Assembly (NCBI GenBank): GCA_012523355.1
Contig: JAAYIR010000296.1
Coordinates: 1 to 37,678 of the forward strand
Origin: a candidate division WS1 bacterium
Lineage (GTDB): Bacteria; Armatimonadota; Zipacnadia; Zipacnadales; Zipacnadaceae
DNA: 37,678 bases
Direction: 5' to 3'
Shown here: in pieces, positions 23,103-31,369 of the stretch
How the letters are laid out: the number at the start of each line of letters is the position of its first letter
Position numbering within the stretch: the stretch's first letter is position 1
Program-made: the position numbers and the translations under genes
Notes under the pieces: model-generated
What the model was told of the DNA's origin: nothing
Seen by the model: the letters and a program-made list of their open reading frames with translations, nothing else
Database searches by the model: none

Positions 23103-23447
23103 TTATCCGGACGTGGCTGCCGCCGGGGCTGTGGCGGCCTGGGCGTCTGAGGGCTTAGTCTTTGAGGTTGCGGAAGCAGGCGACTCGGTACCGACGGGCT
23201 CAGCTGGCATGGCGGAGGCCGCGCCAGTATCTGCCGCCTCGGGAGTGAGCGGCTGCTCGGATTCTGTCCCCTGCTCGGGGGTCGTGGTGGAGGGCGCGGG
23301 GAGTTCGGGACGAGGACCTGCCGGTTCAGCACTCAAGGGTGGCGCGGTGCGGCTGTACTCGTAGAGAAAGTACAGCGCTACAAGCACTGCGATCAGAAGA
23401 ATCAGCACTATTACCACGACCGCGGGGCTGACCTGCTGGCTACTCAT
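23103..23447 (-). CDS. Small single-span membrane protein with Pro/Thr/Ala tail
   Basis: A 114-residue protein. One membrane helix (VVVIVLILLIAVLVALYFLY, residues 10-29) is followed by an 80-residue low-complexity tail rich in Pro, Thr, Ala, Glu and Ser. ATG 23447 has GGAGG six bases upstream, an excellent ribosome site. The tail probably extends to the side opposite the N-terminus, either exported or cytoplasmic. No family recognised. Confidence 0.6.
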   Translation of the reverse strand: MSSQQVSPAVVVIVLILLIAVLVALYFLYEYSRTAPPLSAEPAGPRPELPAPSTTTPEQGTESEQPLTPEAADTGAASAMPAEPVGTESPASATSKTKPSDAQAATAPAAATSG

Positions 23448-23811
23448 TGTTTACCTCCGGGGACCATGATGCGCGTCCCACGTCCGAGGGCCGGCTCCCC
23501 TCTGCCATCCTCTCTGAACATTGTTTCTTTCTCCCTGCGCGTGAACTTTTCCTGCTTCTGGTGCTGAAGGGTAAGTTCTTTTTTACCTGTGGTCTTTGGC
23601 AGGCGCACCTGGACGAATGCCGCCAGGGAAGGCTGGGTCTTCCCAACCATGAAGGTCACGGTCCCCGGCCCGCGAAGAATCCATTGCGAGCTGCTTGGCC
23701 CCGCGCCACCCATTGCGGGAGTCGCGGTAGCGCCAGAGTCCTGGAGGCTTCAGCGAGAGATGATGGCGGAGCTGCTGGGCGAGGTGAATCCGCCTGAAAG
23801 GAGACCTGGCC
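23448..23811. other. Intergenic region with no convincing gene
   Basis: 364 bases between divergent genes. Open frames on both strands exist but have poor starts or non-protein-like sequence. It must hold the promoters of the two divergent genes, but no clear -10/-35 pair is visible. It contains the second copy of the short repeat (23541-23558, minus). Confidence 0.5.
23541..23558 (-). repeat. Short dispersed repeat, copy 2
   Basis: Minus-strand GAAGCAGGAAAAGTTCAC, 16 of 18 identical to 14339-14356, 94 bases upstream of the small membrane protein gene. Confidence 0.25.
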
Positions 23812-25278
23812 ATGAGCATGGACCGCTTTCCGACTTTCCGGCGGCTGGGGCGCTGGTCGCTTAGAATCCTACGCCGGACCGGGCAAGTGCTGCTGGTCCT
23901 GATCGTCATCCTGGCAATCGCGTGGACCTACTTCAACCTCAAGTATGGGCGCGAGTTGGAGCTTGAAGTGGCGAGGTGGCGAGCCCAGGGCGAGCCTCTG
24001 ACCTACGCGGAGATTGCCCCCAGGCCGGTGCCTGATAGCGAGAACGCGGCGGTGGTGTACCAGCAGGTCTTCCAGGTGCACTTTCCCCACGGCACCGGGA
24101 TCTGGCAGGCTCCGGAGCCGGGCGTTGTTCGCCCCCCAGGCTTTGCTGGGCTTACCCAGGCGGAGCTGGGCAAGCTGGCCAACTTCGCCTGCCCAAGATC
24201 GAGTTCGTATGCTGTAGCCACGGAGGCCGAGGTGGCGACGTGGCTGGCGCGATCGGGAGTGGTTCACGCCTTGAAGGTTTTCGAAGAAGGTTCGCGCAGA
24301 CCGGCTTGCGTCTTCCCGGTCAATTGGCAAGACGGCCCGGGGGCCCTGTTTCCGCACCTGTCTCGGTTTCGGAGCGCGGTCCAGTTGCTGGCGGCCCAGG
24401 CCCTTCTGGAGAGTCGCCGCGGTCGTCGCGGGGCAGCTATCCACTGGCTCGCAGTCGGCGTGCGCATGTGCCGACAGGTGGGGACTGAACCCATCCTGAT
24501 CGCGCAGTTGGTGCGCTTTTCCATGCTCGCGATTCTCATCCACCCAACAGGCCAGGAGGTACTGTGTGAGACGAAAGCGATTAGCCCTCAAATATCCGAG
24601 TTGGCAGAGACACTTGCAGCGCAGGACGTGGATACGGACTTCCATACTGCGATGTCAGGGGAACGTGCCATGAATCTGTGGCTGTTTGAGTTCGTGAACA
24701 GTCAACCACTAGGAAAGATCAGATCTCTCTTGCGCGAGGGTGAGGGACTCGGGATGAACGCTGTTTGGCTGGCCTTATACACGAGTCCGTTTGGGCGCCC
24801 ACTGCGCAAGCACGACATACTCGCATTCCTGCATTTCTGGGATCTGCAGGCAGCTGCGATGGACCACCCCTTCCGGGAGTCGAAGGCACGTTTTGACGCG
24901 CTGGAACGCAACAGCACGCAGTTCAAGTGGATCGCTCCGCTGACCAGCTACAGTTTCCCAACGTATGGTCGCGCAACGAAGAAACGCGACTGGGCCAAGG
25001 CCGAGATCGCTCTCTGGCGCGTGGCTCTGGCCCTGAAGGGCTACAAGTTCGCGCACGGGCGGTATCCCGCCACCCTCGCCGACCTGCAGAGAACGCTCGA
25101 TTGGACCATTCCCGACGACGTCTTCAGCGGCAGGCCCTTCATCTACCGCACGGAAGGCGCGGGCTTCGTGGTCTACAGTATCGGCCCGGATCTCAAGGAC
25201 GACGGCGGCAAGTCCCAATACGACGAGCAGGGCAAATACCACGAAGAGGGCGATATCGTGTGGAGGTGTGGGAGGTAG
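23812..25278 (+). CDS. Membrane-anchored hypothetical protein with pseudopilin-like C-terminus
   Basis: A 488-residue protein. One N-terminal helix (VLLVLIVILAIAWTYFNL, about residues 26-44) anchors it, and the rest should lie outside the cytoplasm. The middle is mostly helical and unrecognised (for example FRSAVQLLAAQALLESRRGRRGAAI). The last 90 residues, ALALKGYKFAHGRYPATLADL then FSGRPFIYRTEGAGFVVYSIGPDLKDDGG, resemble the C-terminal domain of type II secretion pseudopilins (GspG-like), including the aspartate-rich loop. Such proteins are common as paralogue families in Planctomycetes-like and Armatimonadota-like genomes. ATG 23812 follows AAAGGAG. A 102-nt inverted-repeat element lies downstream. 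Function unknown. Confidence 0.7.
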   Translation: MSMDRFPTFRRLGRWSLRILRRTGQVLLVLIVILAIAWTYFNLKYGRELELEVARWRAQGEPLTYAEIAPRPVPDSENAAVVYQQVFQVHFPHGTGIWQAPEPGVVRPPGFAGLTQAELGKLANFACPRSSSYAVATEAEVATWLARSGVVHALKVFEEGSRRPACVFPVNWQDGPGALFPHLSRFRSAVQLLAAQALLESRRGRRGAAIHWLAVGVRMCRQVGTEPILIAQLVRFSMLAILIHPTGQEVLCETKAISPQISELAETLAAQDVDTDFHTAMSGERAMNLWLFEFVNSQPLGKIRSLLREGEGLGMNAVWLALYTSPFGRPLRKHDILAFLHFWDLQAAAMDHPFRESKARFDALERNSTQFKWIAPLTSYSFPTYGRATKKRDWAKAEIALWRVALALKGYKFAHGRYPATLADLQRTLDWTIPDDVFSGRPFIYRTEGAGFVVYSIGPDLKDDGGKSQYDEQGKYHEEGDIVWRCGR

Positions 25279-25354
25279 GCGGGAAGCGTCTGGTCCCCAC
25301 CCGTCCCCACCCGGCAGCCGCCGAGTTTCTGCCCCTATAACTGCAGGCAGGACG

Positions 25355-25456
25355 GGAGGGGCCGTCCGAACAGCCCGCGCAGCGGGGTGTGAGGCCGACC
25401 CATTCCGAAATGGCGGGCCGGCCTCCCGGCGCAGACGCCCCTCGGACGGCCCCTCC
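25355..25456. repeat. Large inverted-repeat element
   Basis: Perfect 15-bp outer arms, GGAGGGGCCGTCCGA (25355-25369) and TCGGACGGCCCCTCC (25442-25456), enclose a second, imperfect inner stem (GAGGCCGACCCATT ... AATGGCGGGCC) whose loop is CCGA. It lies between a gene stop and the leuA promoter. It could serve as terminator of the upstream gene, but its size and nested symmetry look like a mobile-type or structured RNA element. Confidence 0.6.
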
Positions 25457-25479
25457 ACTTCGGAAACGACCTCGAACCA

Positions 25480-25508
25480 TTGACTATCGGCTCGTTTCCA
25501 GCTATAAT
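25480..25508 (+). promoter_or_regulatory. Promoter of the T-box/leuA transcript
   Basis: TTGACT (25480-25485), a 17-base spacer, and consensus TATAAT (25503-25508). The best promoter match in the window. It starts transcription near 25516, about 560 bases before leuA. Confidence 0.85.
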
Positions 25509-25515
25509 CAGGTCC

Positions 25516-25862
25516 AATAGAATACGGCAAAGACTGTGACGGGGAGTAGTAGGCGCGGGGAGAGATCAGAGAGAGGCCGCCAGTGGCCTGTTCGACAGGC
25601 GAGACGCCTGTCCTACTTGGGCCCCGGCTGGGAGCGGCTATCCGAAGCGCACCGAATCTCGCCCCCGAGTTGCGGGCTGAACGGGAACCCTCCCTAGTAG
25701 GTACCGACGGAGTCCCACCGTTATCTCAGGGAGCGGCATCGGAGAGTTCTCCCGTGCTGACTGAGTGGGCCGCATGAGCGGCCAATAAGAGTGGTACCGC
25801 GGAACGGCATCGGCCTTCCGTCTCTTGAGCGCAAGAGTTGTGCGCAGAGACGGAAGGTTTTT
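25516..25862 (+). promoter_or_regulatory. T-box leader controlling leuA (probable Leu specifier CUC)
   Basis: The conserved T-box sequence AAGAGTGGTACCGCGG (25787-25802) and the preceding CCGTTATCTC block (25719-25728) identify the leader class that senses uncharged tRNA and lets transcription pass a terminator. A GA-rich stretch (about 25553-25576) would be the 5' side of the specifier internal loop of stem I, and GAATCTCG (25654-25661) its 3' side. The triplet CTC (25658-25660) is then the specifier, a leucine codon that agrees with the leuA gene downstream; CGGGG pairs with CCCCG just below it. An 8-bp palindrome GACAGGCG/CGCCTGTC (25594-25612) sits inside stem I. The CUC assignment is by pattern, not folding. 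Mechanism: uncharged tRNA-Leu stabilises the antiterminator. Confidence 0.85.
25814..25862 (+). terminator. T-box intrinsic terminator
   Basis: CCTTCCGTCTC (25814-25824) pairs perfectly with GAGACGGAAGG (25847-25857), then TTTTT (25858-25862). It is the off-state hairpin of the T-box and is mutually exclusive with pairing of the T-box sequence upstream. Confidence 0.88.
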
Positions 25863-26079
25863 GGGTTTAGGGGTGGGCCAAGGGCCTGCCTCCCGGAGAA
25901 AGAATCATGCACTGGCAAGAATACGGGCGAGCAAATCTCATCCTCTCCGGCCCCCGCAAGGGGGCGAACTGAGCGGAGAGAGGGGAATCCCCTCTCGGCG
26001 GCGGAAACGCTGCCTCTGCCCTGCAAGCGGGGGAGAAAGTCGGACAGTCCGAGGTTGCTTGAACAAGGAGAGGAAGATC

Positions 26080-27636
26080 ATGCCCAGACAAGTCAAGATA
26101 TTCGATACTACGCTGAGAGACGGCGAGCAGTCGCCGGGCGCTAGTCTGAATACCGAACAGAAGATCACTATCGCGCGGCAGTTGGCGGCGCTGAAGGTAG
26201 ACATCATCGAGGCCGGCTTCCCGCACTCCTCACCCGAGGATCTGCATGCGGTCAGCCGGATCGCCCAGGAGGTGCACGGCCCGGTGATTTGTGGCCTGGC
26301 GCGTGCCATGCCGGCAGATATTGAGGATTGCTGGAAAGCCGTCCAGTATGCCGAGAAGCCGCGCATCCACACCTTCATCGGTACCTCAAATATTCACATC
26401 GAAAAGAAGCTGCGCAAGAGCAAGCCCGAGGTGCTGAAGATGGCGGTGGAGGGCGTCAAGCTGGCGTGCAGCCTGTGCCCCGACGTGGAGTTCTCGGCGG
26501 AGGACGCCATGCGCACCGACCTGGACTATCTGGCCGAAGTGGTGGCTGCCGCGATCGAGGCCGGGGCGCAAACCATCAACGTTCCCGACACCGTGGGCTA
26601 CACGATGCCCTGGATCATGGCAGAGACGCTGGCTTACCTATATGAGCAGGTCCCGGCGCTCAATAACGTTACGGTCTCGGTGCACTGTCACAACGACTTG
26701 GGGATGGCAACCGCCAACTCCCTGGCCGCGGTACAGGCCGGAGCGGGACAGGTGGAGTGTACTGTCAACGGCATGGGTGAGCGCGCCGGGAATGCCTCCC
26801 TGGAGGAGGTCGTCATGGCGCTCAAGACTCGCGTCGATGTGTTCGGCTGCGAGACCGGCGTCGATACTCGCGAGATCATCAAGGCCTCGCGGATGGTCTC
26901 CTCGCTGTGCGGCTTCCCCATCCAGCCCAACAAGGCCGTGGTGGGAGCCAACGCCTTCGCGCATGAGGCGGGTATCCACCAGCACGGTATGATCATGGAC
27001 CGGGAGACCTACGAGATCATGAAGCCGGAGGACGTGGGGCTGACCGAGAGCGTCCTGACCCTGGGGCCGCGCAGTGGGCGCCATGGCCTGTCGCAGCGGC
27101 TGGGTGAACTGGGTTATGAGATCTCCGGCGAGAAGCTGGACGAGGTCTACCAGCGCTTCCTGGCCGTAGCCGACCGCAAGAAGCAGGTTTACGATGAGGA
27201 CCTGGCGGTAATCATGCAGGAGGCCGGCGACCAGACTCCGGAGACCTGGCGGCTGATAAGCCTGCAAGTCGTCTCCGGTTCGGCGGCGCGTCCCACGGCA
27301 ACGGTACGCCTGGCCAGAGAAGATGCTGAGTTGGAGGCGGCGGAGATCGGTAATGGCCCCGTGGATGCGGCGTACGCAGCGATCAACCGTCTCATCAGTC
27401 AGGACCCGGAGTTCTCGAAGAAGACTCTGGAGCTGGAAGATTACGCGGTGCGTAGCGTAAGCCTGGGCACAGACGCGCTCGGGGAGGCCACGGTGCGGGT
27501 GAGGCGTAACGGGGAGGAAGCGGTAGGACGGGCGGCGAGTACCGACGTGGTTGAAGCTTCGGCCAAGGCTTACCTGAATGCCCTCAACCGGCTGATGATC
27601 AAGGAGCGACGAGCCGCCGAGTCACCGGGAATGTAA
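26080..27636 (+). CDS. leuA: 2-isopropylmalate synthase LeuA
   Basis: A 518-residue enzyme joining acetyl-CoA and 2-oxoisovalerate, the committed step of leucine synthesis. The DRE-TIM metallolyase motif DTTLRDGEQSPG (residues 9-20), the metal-binding HCHNDLG (H202, H204), the NGMGERAGN block and the NAFAHEAGIHQHG segment are intact. The C-terminal regulatory domain (about residues 390-510) carries leucine feedback in this family. ATG 26080 follows AAGGAGAGGAAG; an upstream in-frame start near 25825 would lie inside the T-box terminator and was rejected. The 217-base spacer between terminator and start has C-rich/G-rich palindromic bits of unknown role. No leuB, leuC or leuD follows, so leucine genes are dispersed here. 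Confidence 0.95.
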   Translation: MPRQVKIFDTTLRDGEQSPGASLNTEQKITIARQLAALKVDIIEAGFPHSSPEDLHAVSRIAQEVHGPVICGLARAMPADIEDCWKAVQYAEKPRIHTFIGTSNIHIEKKLRKSKPEVLKMAVEGVKLACSLCPDVEFSAEDAMRTDLDYLAEVVAAAIEAGAQTINVPDTVGYTMPWIMAETLAYLYEQVPALNNVTVSVHCHNDLGMATANSLAAVQAGAGQVECTVNGMGERAGNASLEEVVMALKTRVDVFGCETGVDTREIIKASRMVSSLCGFPIQPNKAVVGANAFAHEAGIHQHGMIMDRETYEIMKPEDVGLTESVLTLGPRSGRHGLSQRLGELGYEISGEKLDEVYQRFLAVADRKKQVYDEDLAVIMQEAGDQTPETWRLISLQVVSGSAARPTATVRLAREDAELEAAEIGNGPVDAAYAAINRLISQDPEFSKKTLELEDYAVRSVSLGTDALGEATVRVRRNGEEAVGRAASTDVVEASAKAYLNALNRLMIKERRAAESPGM

Positions 27637-27650
27637 GTACTGACGTGCGT

Positions 27651-27690
27651 AGCAGGGGCCGGAGGAAACCACCCCCCGGCCCTGCTATTC
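27651..27690. terminator. Terminator between convergent leuA and PHP-like gene
   Basis: AGCAGGGGCCGG (27651-27662) pairs with CCGGCCCTGCT (27676-27686), one bulged G, followed by ATTCTT. It overlaps the last codon of the minus-strand gene. Confidence 0.6.
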
Positions 27691-29142
27691 TTGCACCTCG
27701 TCTCCCCAGAAGGGGCTTGACCAGCCCATCTCTCCCGTAGTAGTGGTCACCCGCAAGTAGCAGTACTCCTCAGGGGCCATGTCTCCCAGGGCATATTCAG
27801 TGGTGACGATCCGCGTGTCGCCCTCGGGCGACAGGTTGGCCGTCCTCTCGCCGTTGCGAATCACTGCCACCTCTGAAATACCGTTTTCGGAGGCCGCCCG
27901 AATCATCAGGCGGGGGCGTGGAACGGGCGCAAGCTCTGTGTCCAGATAGATGCGGCTGAGAGTTGTGGCGTAGGTGCGATGGTCGCGCATCGCCCCGTAG
28001 ACATTAGCGCGGGTCAGGCGTGGCGCATAGGCGGCGGTAAGGCCTTGCGGCCATCTATCGTCCTTCGCATGTGACTGCAGATGAGCCAAGCAGTGGCCGG
28101 GGCGACCGTCGTGGATGTCACCTCCAGCAACAAAACCGAAACGATAGCCGGCGGCAAGCGCATCCAGAACATGCTGCCCAGGGGCCTCGCCGCCCATGAA
28201 TCGGATGGGGCGCAGGTTGCCCTTCTCGGCGGAAGTCTCGCTATTGCCCCAGACTGAGTAGATTTCCACGGCCCTCTCAAACTCGGGGTTCCACCCGTGC
28301 GACCAATCTACCCCGATCTGCTGGTTGGCAGAGTGGTGAGGAATGACCAGAGCTTCCCTGCCTTCGAGACATTTCCAGAGTTTGGGGAGGGAATCGCACC
28401 GCGCGTCGCTACTGCGCAGGATAGGGGCATAATCGCCGGGGACATACACATTGCGATGACCGGGAGGGCTCTTCGTCCATTCCTGTCCGATCAGCGTGAC
28501 AAATCGTCCCTCCTGGTTGAAGTCGTTGGTTACGGCCATGAAGTATTCCCATTGGCGATCTGAGAGGGCCTCCATATGATCGCTGATAGCGCCAAAGTCC
28601 AAGAAGCCCTCGTCGCGGGCAAAGGCATAGAGCTCCTCTGGACAGCGGACACCATCGCTGAAGAAGGTTTGCCAGTGTGGATCACCCCAGAAGATCCGCT
28701 CCGTCGGTGCTTCAGGCGTCACGTACATGGGATTGAGCCAGCGCTCCAGGCCGGACTCAGGTTCGATCAGGCGCAAGAAGTGGAAGCCCGGGGTGTTCCA
28801 GGAGAAACCGTCAAAGGTCGCGATGGGTCGTGTGTCCCCGGGGAAGGTGCCCTGTCGGAGTCCATCAAGGACCAGCCGAGCGGGTCCTTGGAGAGCCGGA
28901 CCGCCATCTACGTGGAGCACTCCTCGCCATGCGGGCAAGCAGTTGTCCAGGAAGGTTAGTTCGCGGGCCGCGGCGAGGTTGAAGGGGCCGTGCAGCCACG
29001 GCTCTACGCGGAAGGGGAAGTTCGTGGGGGGAACGACCTGAGTTTCGCCCAGGACCTTAACCTTGAGAGCGAAAGACTCGCCAACCCCAACACGGGACGG
29101 AACCACACCGGACAGATCCAGAGGGAAGGCAGACTCGGACAT
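27685..29142 (-). CDS. DUF3604/PHP-like metal-dependent protein
   Basis: A 485-residue protein. The first 130 residues look like beta-sandwich sequence. The catalytic-type half begins with FWGDPHWQTFFSDGVRCPEELYAFARDEGFLDFGAISDHME, a PHP-like start in which the second His of the usual HxH is Gln. VIPHHSANQ and VAGGDIHDGRPGH supply further probable metal ligands. The C-terminus (about residue 390 on) returns to beta strands. It has no signal peptide. The family is related to PHP phosphoesterases but has no agreed substrate. It is convergent with leuA and followed upstream by a tRNA gene on the same strand. Confidence 0.75.
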   Translation of the reverse strand: MSESAFPLDLSGVVPSRVGVGESFALKVKVLGETQVVPPTNFPFRVEPWLHGPFNLAAARELTFLDNCLPAWRGVLHVDGGPALQGPARLVLDGLRQGTFPGDTRPIATFDGFSWNTPGFHFLRLIEPESGLERWLNPMYVTPEAPTERIFWGDPHWQTFFSDGVRCPEELYAFARDEGFLDFGAISDHMEALSDRQWEYFMAVTNDFNQEGRFVTLIGQEWTKSPPGHRNVYVPGDYAPILRSSDARCDSLPKLWKCLEGREALVIPHHSANQQIGVDWSHGWNPEFERAVEIYSVWGNSETSAEKGNLRPIRFMGGEAPGQHVLDALAAGYRFGFVAGGDIHDGRPGHCLAHLQSHAKDDRWPQGLTAAYAPRLTRANVYGAMRDHRTYATTLSRIYLDTELAPVPRPRLMIRAASENGISEVAVIRNGERTANLSPEGDTRIVTTEYALGDMAPEEYCYLRVTTTTGEMGWSSPFWGDEVQE

Positions 29143-29287
29143 AGTGAGTCATTCACCGGCGCGCGGGTCAGGACCTGTCTGTAACGATGGAGCGACCCAG
29201 GAAGGAGTGGGGGCGGGAAGCGAGGAAATGAGACCGTAGCTTGTGGCCTGCCGGGGACAGGCAGGCAGAACTGACGTGGGGAGAAAA

Positions 29288-29363
29288 TGGTGGACGGGAA
29301 GAGATTCGAACTCTCGACCTCCTCCGTGCGAGGGAGGCGCTCTCCCAACTGAGCTACCCGCCC
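29288..29363 (-). tRNA. tRNA-Ala (anticodon CGC)
   Basis: Minus strand: acceptor GGGCGGG pairs with CCCGTCC and contains the G3-U70 pair that identifies alanine tRNA. D-arm GCTCAGTTGGGAGAGC, anticodon stem CCTCC/GGAGG with loop CTCGCAC (anticodon CGC, codon GCG), T-arm with GTTCGAATC. Discriminator A and encoded CCA (29288-29290). Confidence 0.95.
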
Positions 29364-29586
29364 ACCGATGGCACCATTCTACCGGCGTCTATCGGAGGTG
29401 TCAAGCTGTCGGGGAGGCGCGGGGTCCTGCAGGTAGGCGGAGTGGGAACTAGTTGCGCGTCCGAGGGCGTTGTGGGGAAAGTGAGCATCGGTACGGAGCA
29501 GAGGCGACGTGAGGTGCGCGGTTGCCTGCTCCAGGTCTGGGCGCCGGAAAGCTACGGGGCGGTCCGGCCTATGGAGGTGAAGGGCC

Positions 29587-30519
29587 ATAGCTATTGCCAT
29601 TAGCACTGAGAATCTGGCACGAGTCTACGGCAAGGACTCGGAAGGACGGCCCGTCAGTCTGGTCAATCTGACCATGGAGGTCGAGGAAGGTAGTATCTTT
29701 GGGCTGGTCGGTCCCAATGGCTCGGGGAAGACCACGACCCTCAAGCTGCTGCTGGGGTTGATTTACCCCACGCAGGGCTCGGGAAAGGTCTTCGACTTTC
29801 CGCTGGGCAGCCCGGAGTACAAGCAGCGGATCGGGTTCCTGCCGGAGGGGCCGTATTTCTATGATCACCTCAACGCCATTGAGCTCTTGCAGTTCTATGG
29901 CGGGTTATTCGGTCTGGGTGGCGGGAAACTGGAGGCACGAATCGAGGAGCTGTTACGGCTGGTGGGGATGTGGGACCGGCGGGAGATCCGAATCCGCAAC
30001 TACTCCCGCGGGATGCTGCAACGGATTGGCGTGGCCCAGGCCCTCATCAACAACCCCGATATGGTCTTCCTGGATGAGCCCACGGCCGGTCTGGACCCCA
30101 CCGCGCAGATCGAGATGCGCGATTTGATGCACCAGTTGCGCGATCAAGGCAAGACCGTGTTTCTCTGTTCGCACCTGCTCAAGGAGATGGAGCCCCTGTG
30201 CGATGCGGTGGTCGTGCTCTCCCGGGGAGTGGTCCGGCGACAGGGCCGCATTTGTGATCTCCTGGCAGTGCAGTCGGGGCGCTATCAGCTTCGGGCCACG
30301 GGCTGCGCCAACGTCTCCATGCAGAGCTTGCGCGATAAAGCCCTGGACCTGACGGTGACCGGTAATGAGATAAGCCTGTTGGTCGCCGACCAGCCACAGG
30401 CGCTGGTGGTGGCGCAGGAGATCGCTGACGGTGGGGGCACCATTCTGGAGTTCGGGGCCCAGACCCGGAGCCTGGAGGATGTCTTTATCGAGGCGGTCGC
30501 GGCAGGAGGGAGCGACTAA
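29587..30519 (+). CDS. ABC transporter ATP-binding protein (non-canonical start codon)
   Basis: About 310 residues of a Ccm/NosF-type ABC ATPase. Walker A GPNGSGKTT, the Q-loop region, a degenerate signature YSRGMLQRIG, Walker B MVFLDEPTAGLD and the switch histidine in VFLCSHLLKEME are clear. The C-terminal domain ends LEDVFIEA, typical of ABC-2 exporters. The family's first strand is encoded by IAISTENLARVYG, but no ATG, GTG or TTG precedes it in frame: a TGA lies at 29578-29580. A strong Shine-Dalgarno GGAGGTGA (29573-29580) points to ATA 29587 (or ATT 29593) as the start. Alternatively an indel has cut the frame, because ATG 29571 in another frame starts a 10-codon ORF. ATG 29674 would remove essential sequence. 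The stop overlaps the permease ATG. Confidence 0.85.
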   Translation: MAIAISTENLARVYGKDSEGRPVSLVNLTMEVEEGSIFGLVGPNGSGKTTTLKLLLGLIYPTQGSGKVFDFPLGSPEYKQRIGFLPEGPYFYDHLNAIELLQFYGGLFGLGGGKLEARIEELLRLVGMWDRREIRIRNYSRGMLQRIGVAQALINNPDMVFLDEPTAGLDPTAQIEMRDLMHQLRDQGKTVFLCSHLLKEMEPLCDAVVVLSRGVVRRQGRICDLLAVQSGRYQLRATGCANVSMQSLRDKALDLTVTGNEISLLVADQPQALVVAQEIADGGGTILEFGAQTRSLEDVFIEAVAAGGSD

Positions 30520-31346
30520 TGCGTGCGATCTATCGAGTGGCCACGGCCACCTTCCATGAGGCCTGGCGGCGACGGTTCCTGAATGCGATCCTGATCTTCG
30601 CCGTGCTGATCATCGGCTCCTCATGGTCGCTGGCCTACCTGCAACCGGGCGCGGAACTTAAGCTGTTGATTGACATTGGCCTGGGCTCTACCCGCTTCTT
30701 CGGTATGCTGATCGCCGTCTTCTTGGGCGTGCGGCTAATCTCGGACGAAATTGAGAAGCGGACTATCCACACTATCCTGACGAAGCCAGTGACCCGGGCT
30801 CAGTTCCTGTTGGGCAAGTTCTTTGGCTCCTGGGCCACGGTAATGAGCAATATGCTGTTGATGAGCCTGGCCTTCTACGTGGTCTTCATGATCAAGGCCC
30901 CTGGCTTTCTATTAAAGACAGGCGGGACGCCGGGAGAAGGCCCTGGGATTGCCACCGAGTTCCTGTACTCCAACATCGCCAAGGCGCTGGGACTGACCCT
31001 GGTGGAGATGACGGTGGTCACCGCCCTGGCGGTCATGGCCTCCACGCTCTTCTCCTGGATCATGGCGGCCATCTTCTCCTTCTTTGTGTATTTCGTGGGG
31101 CAGGTGGCCAACTTCTTCAAGTCGCTAGCCAATCCCGAGCACGGCGCCGGTACGCTGAGCCAGGTGATCTTTCGGCTGCTGTACGGCATCCTGCCGCATT
31201 TTGAGGTCTTCGATATGCGGGAGGCGATTCTGAAAGGCACCTACGTGGGCTGGGAGACACTGGGTATGCATACGGGGCTGGGGCTATTGTATACCGTCGT
31301 GATTTTGGGGATAGCCTACCTGGCCTTCATGAATAGAGAGGTGTAA
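30519..31346 (+). CDS. ABC-2 type transporter permease
   Basis: A 275-residue integral membrane protein with about six helices. It starts with the amphipathic MRAIYRVATATFHEAWRRRFLNAI typical of the ABC-2/NosY-like permeases, followed by the extracytoplasmic loop and the conserved DEIEKRTIHTILTKPVTRAQFLLGKF segment. It pairs with the ATPase (TAATG overlap) to form an exporter; the substrate is unknown. A TPR protein begins 23 bases downstream in the same direction. Confidence 0.88.
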   Translation: MRAIYRVATATFHEAWRRRFLNAILIFAVLIIGSSWSLAYLQPGAELKLLIDIGLGSTRFFGMLIAVFLGVRLISDEIEKRTIHTILTKPVTRAQFLLGKFFGSWATVMSNMLLMSLAFYVVFMIKAPGFLLKTGGTPGEGPGIATEFLYSNIAKALGLTLVEMTVVTALAVMASTLFSWIMAAIFSFFVYFVGQVANFFKSLANPEHGAGTLSQVIFRLLYGILPHFEVFDMREAILKGTYVGWETLGMHTGLGLLYTVVILGIAYLAFMNREV

Positions 31347-31369
31347 TCGGCCGCCTGGCGGCCCAAGCC

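Noticed and set aside
23589-23864. Plus-strand ORF of 91 codons before the gene at 23812
   Set aside because: It overlaps the next gene by 50 bases, has no ribosome site and no protein-like features.
25825-26079. Upstream start extending leuA by 85 codons
   Set aside because: It starts inside the T-box terminator; the LeuA family begins at MPRQVKIFDTTLRDG at 26080.
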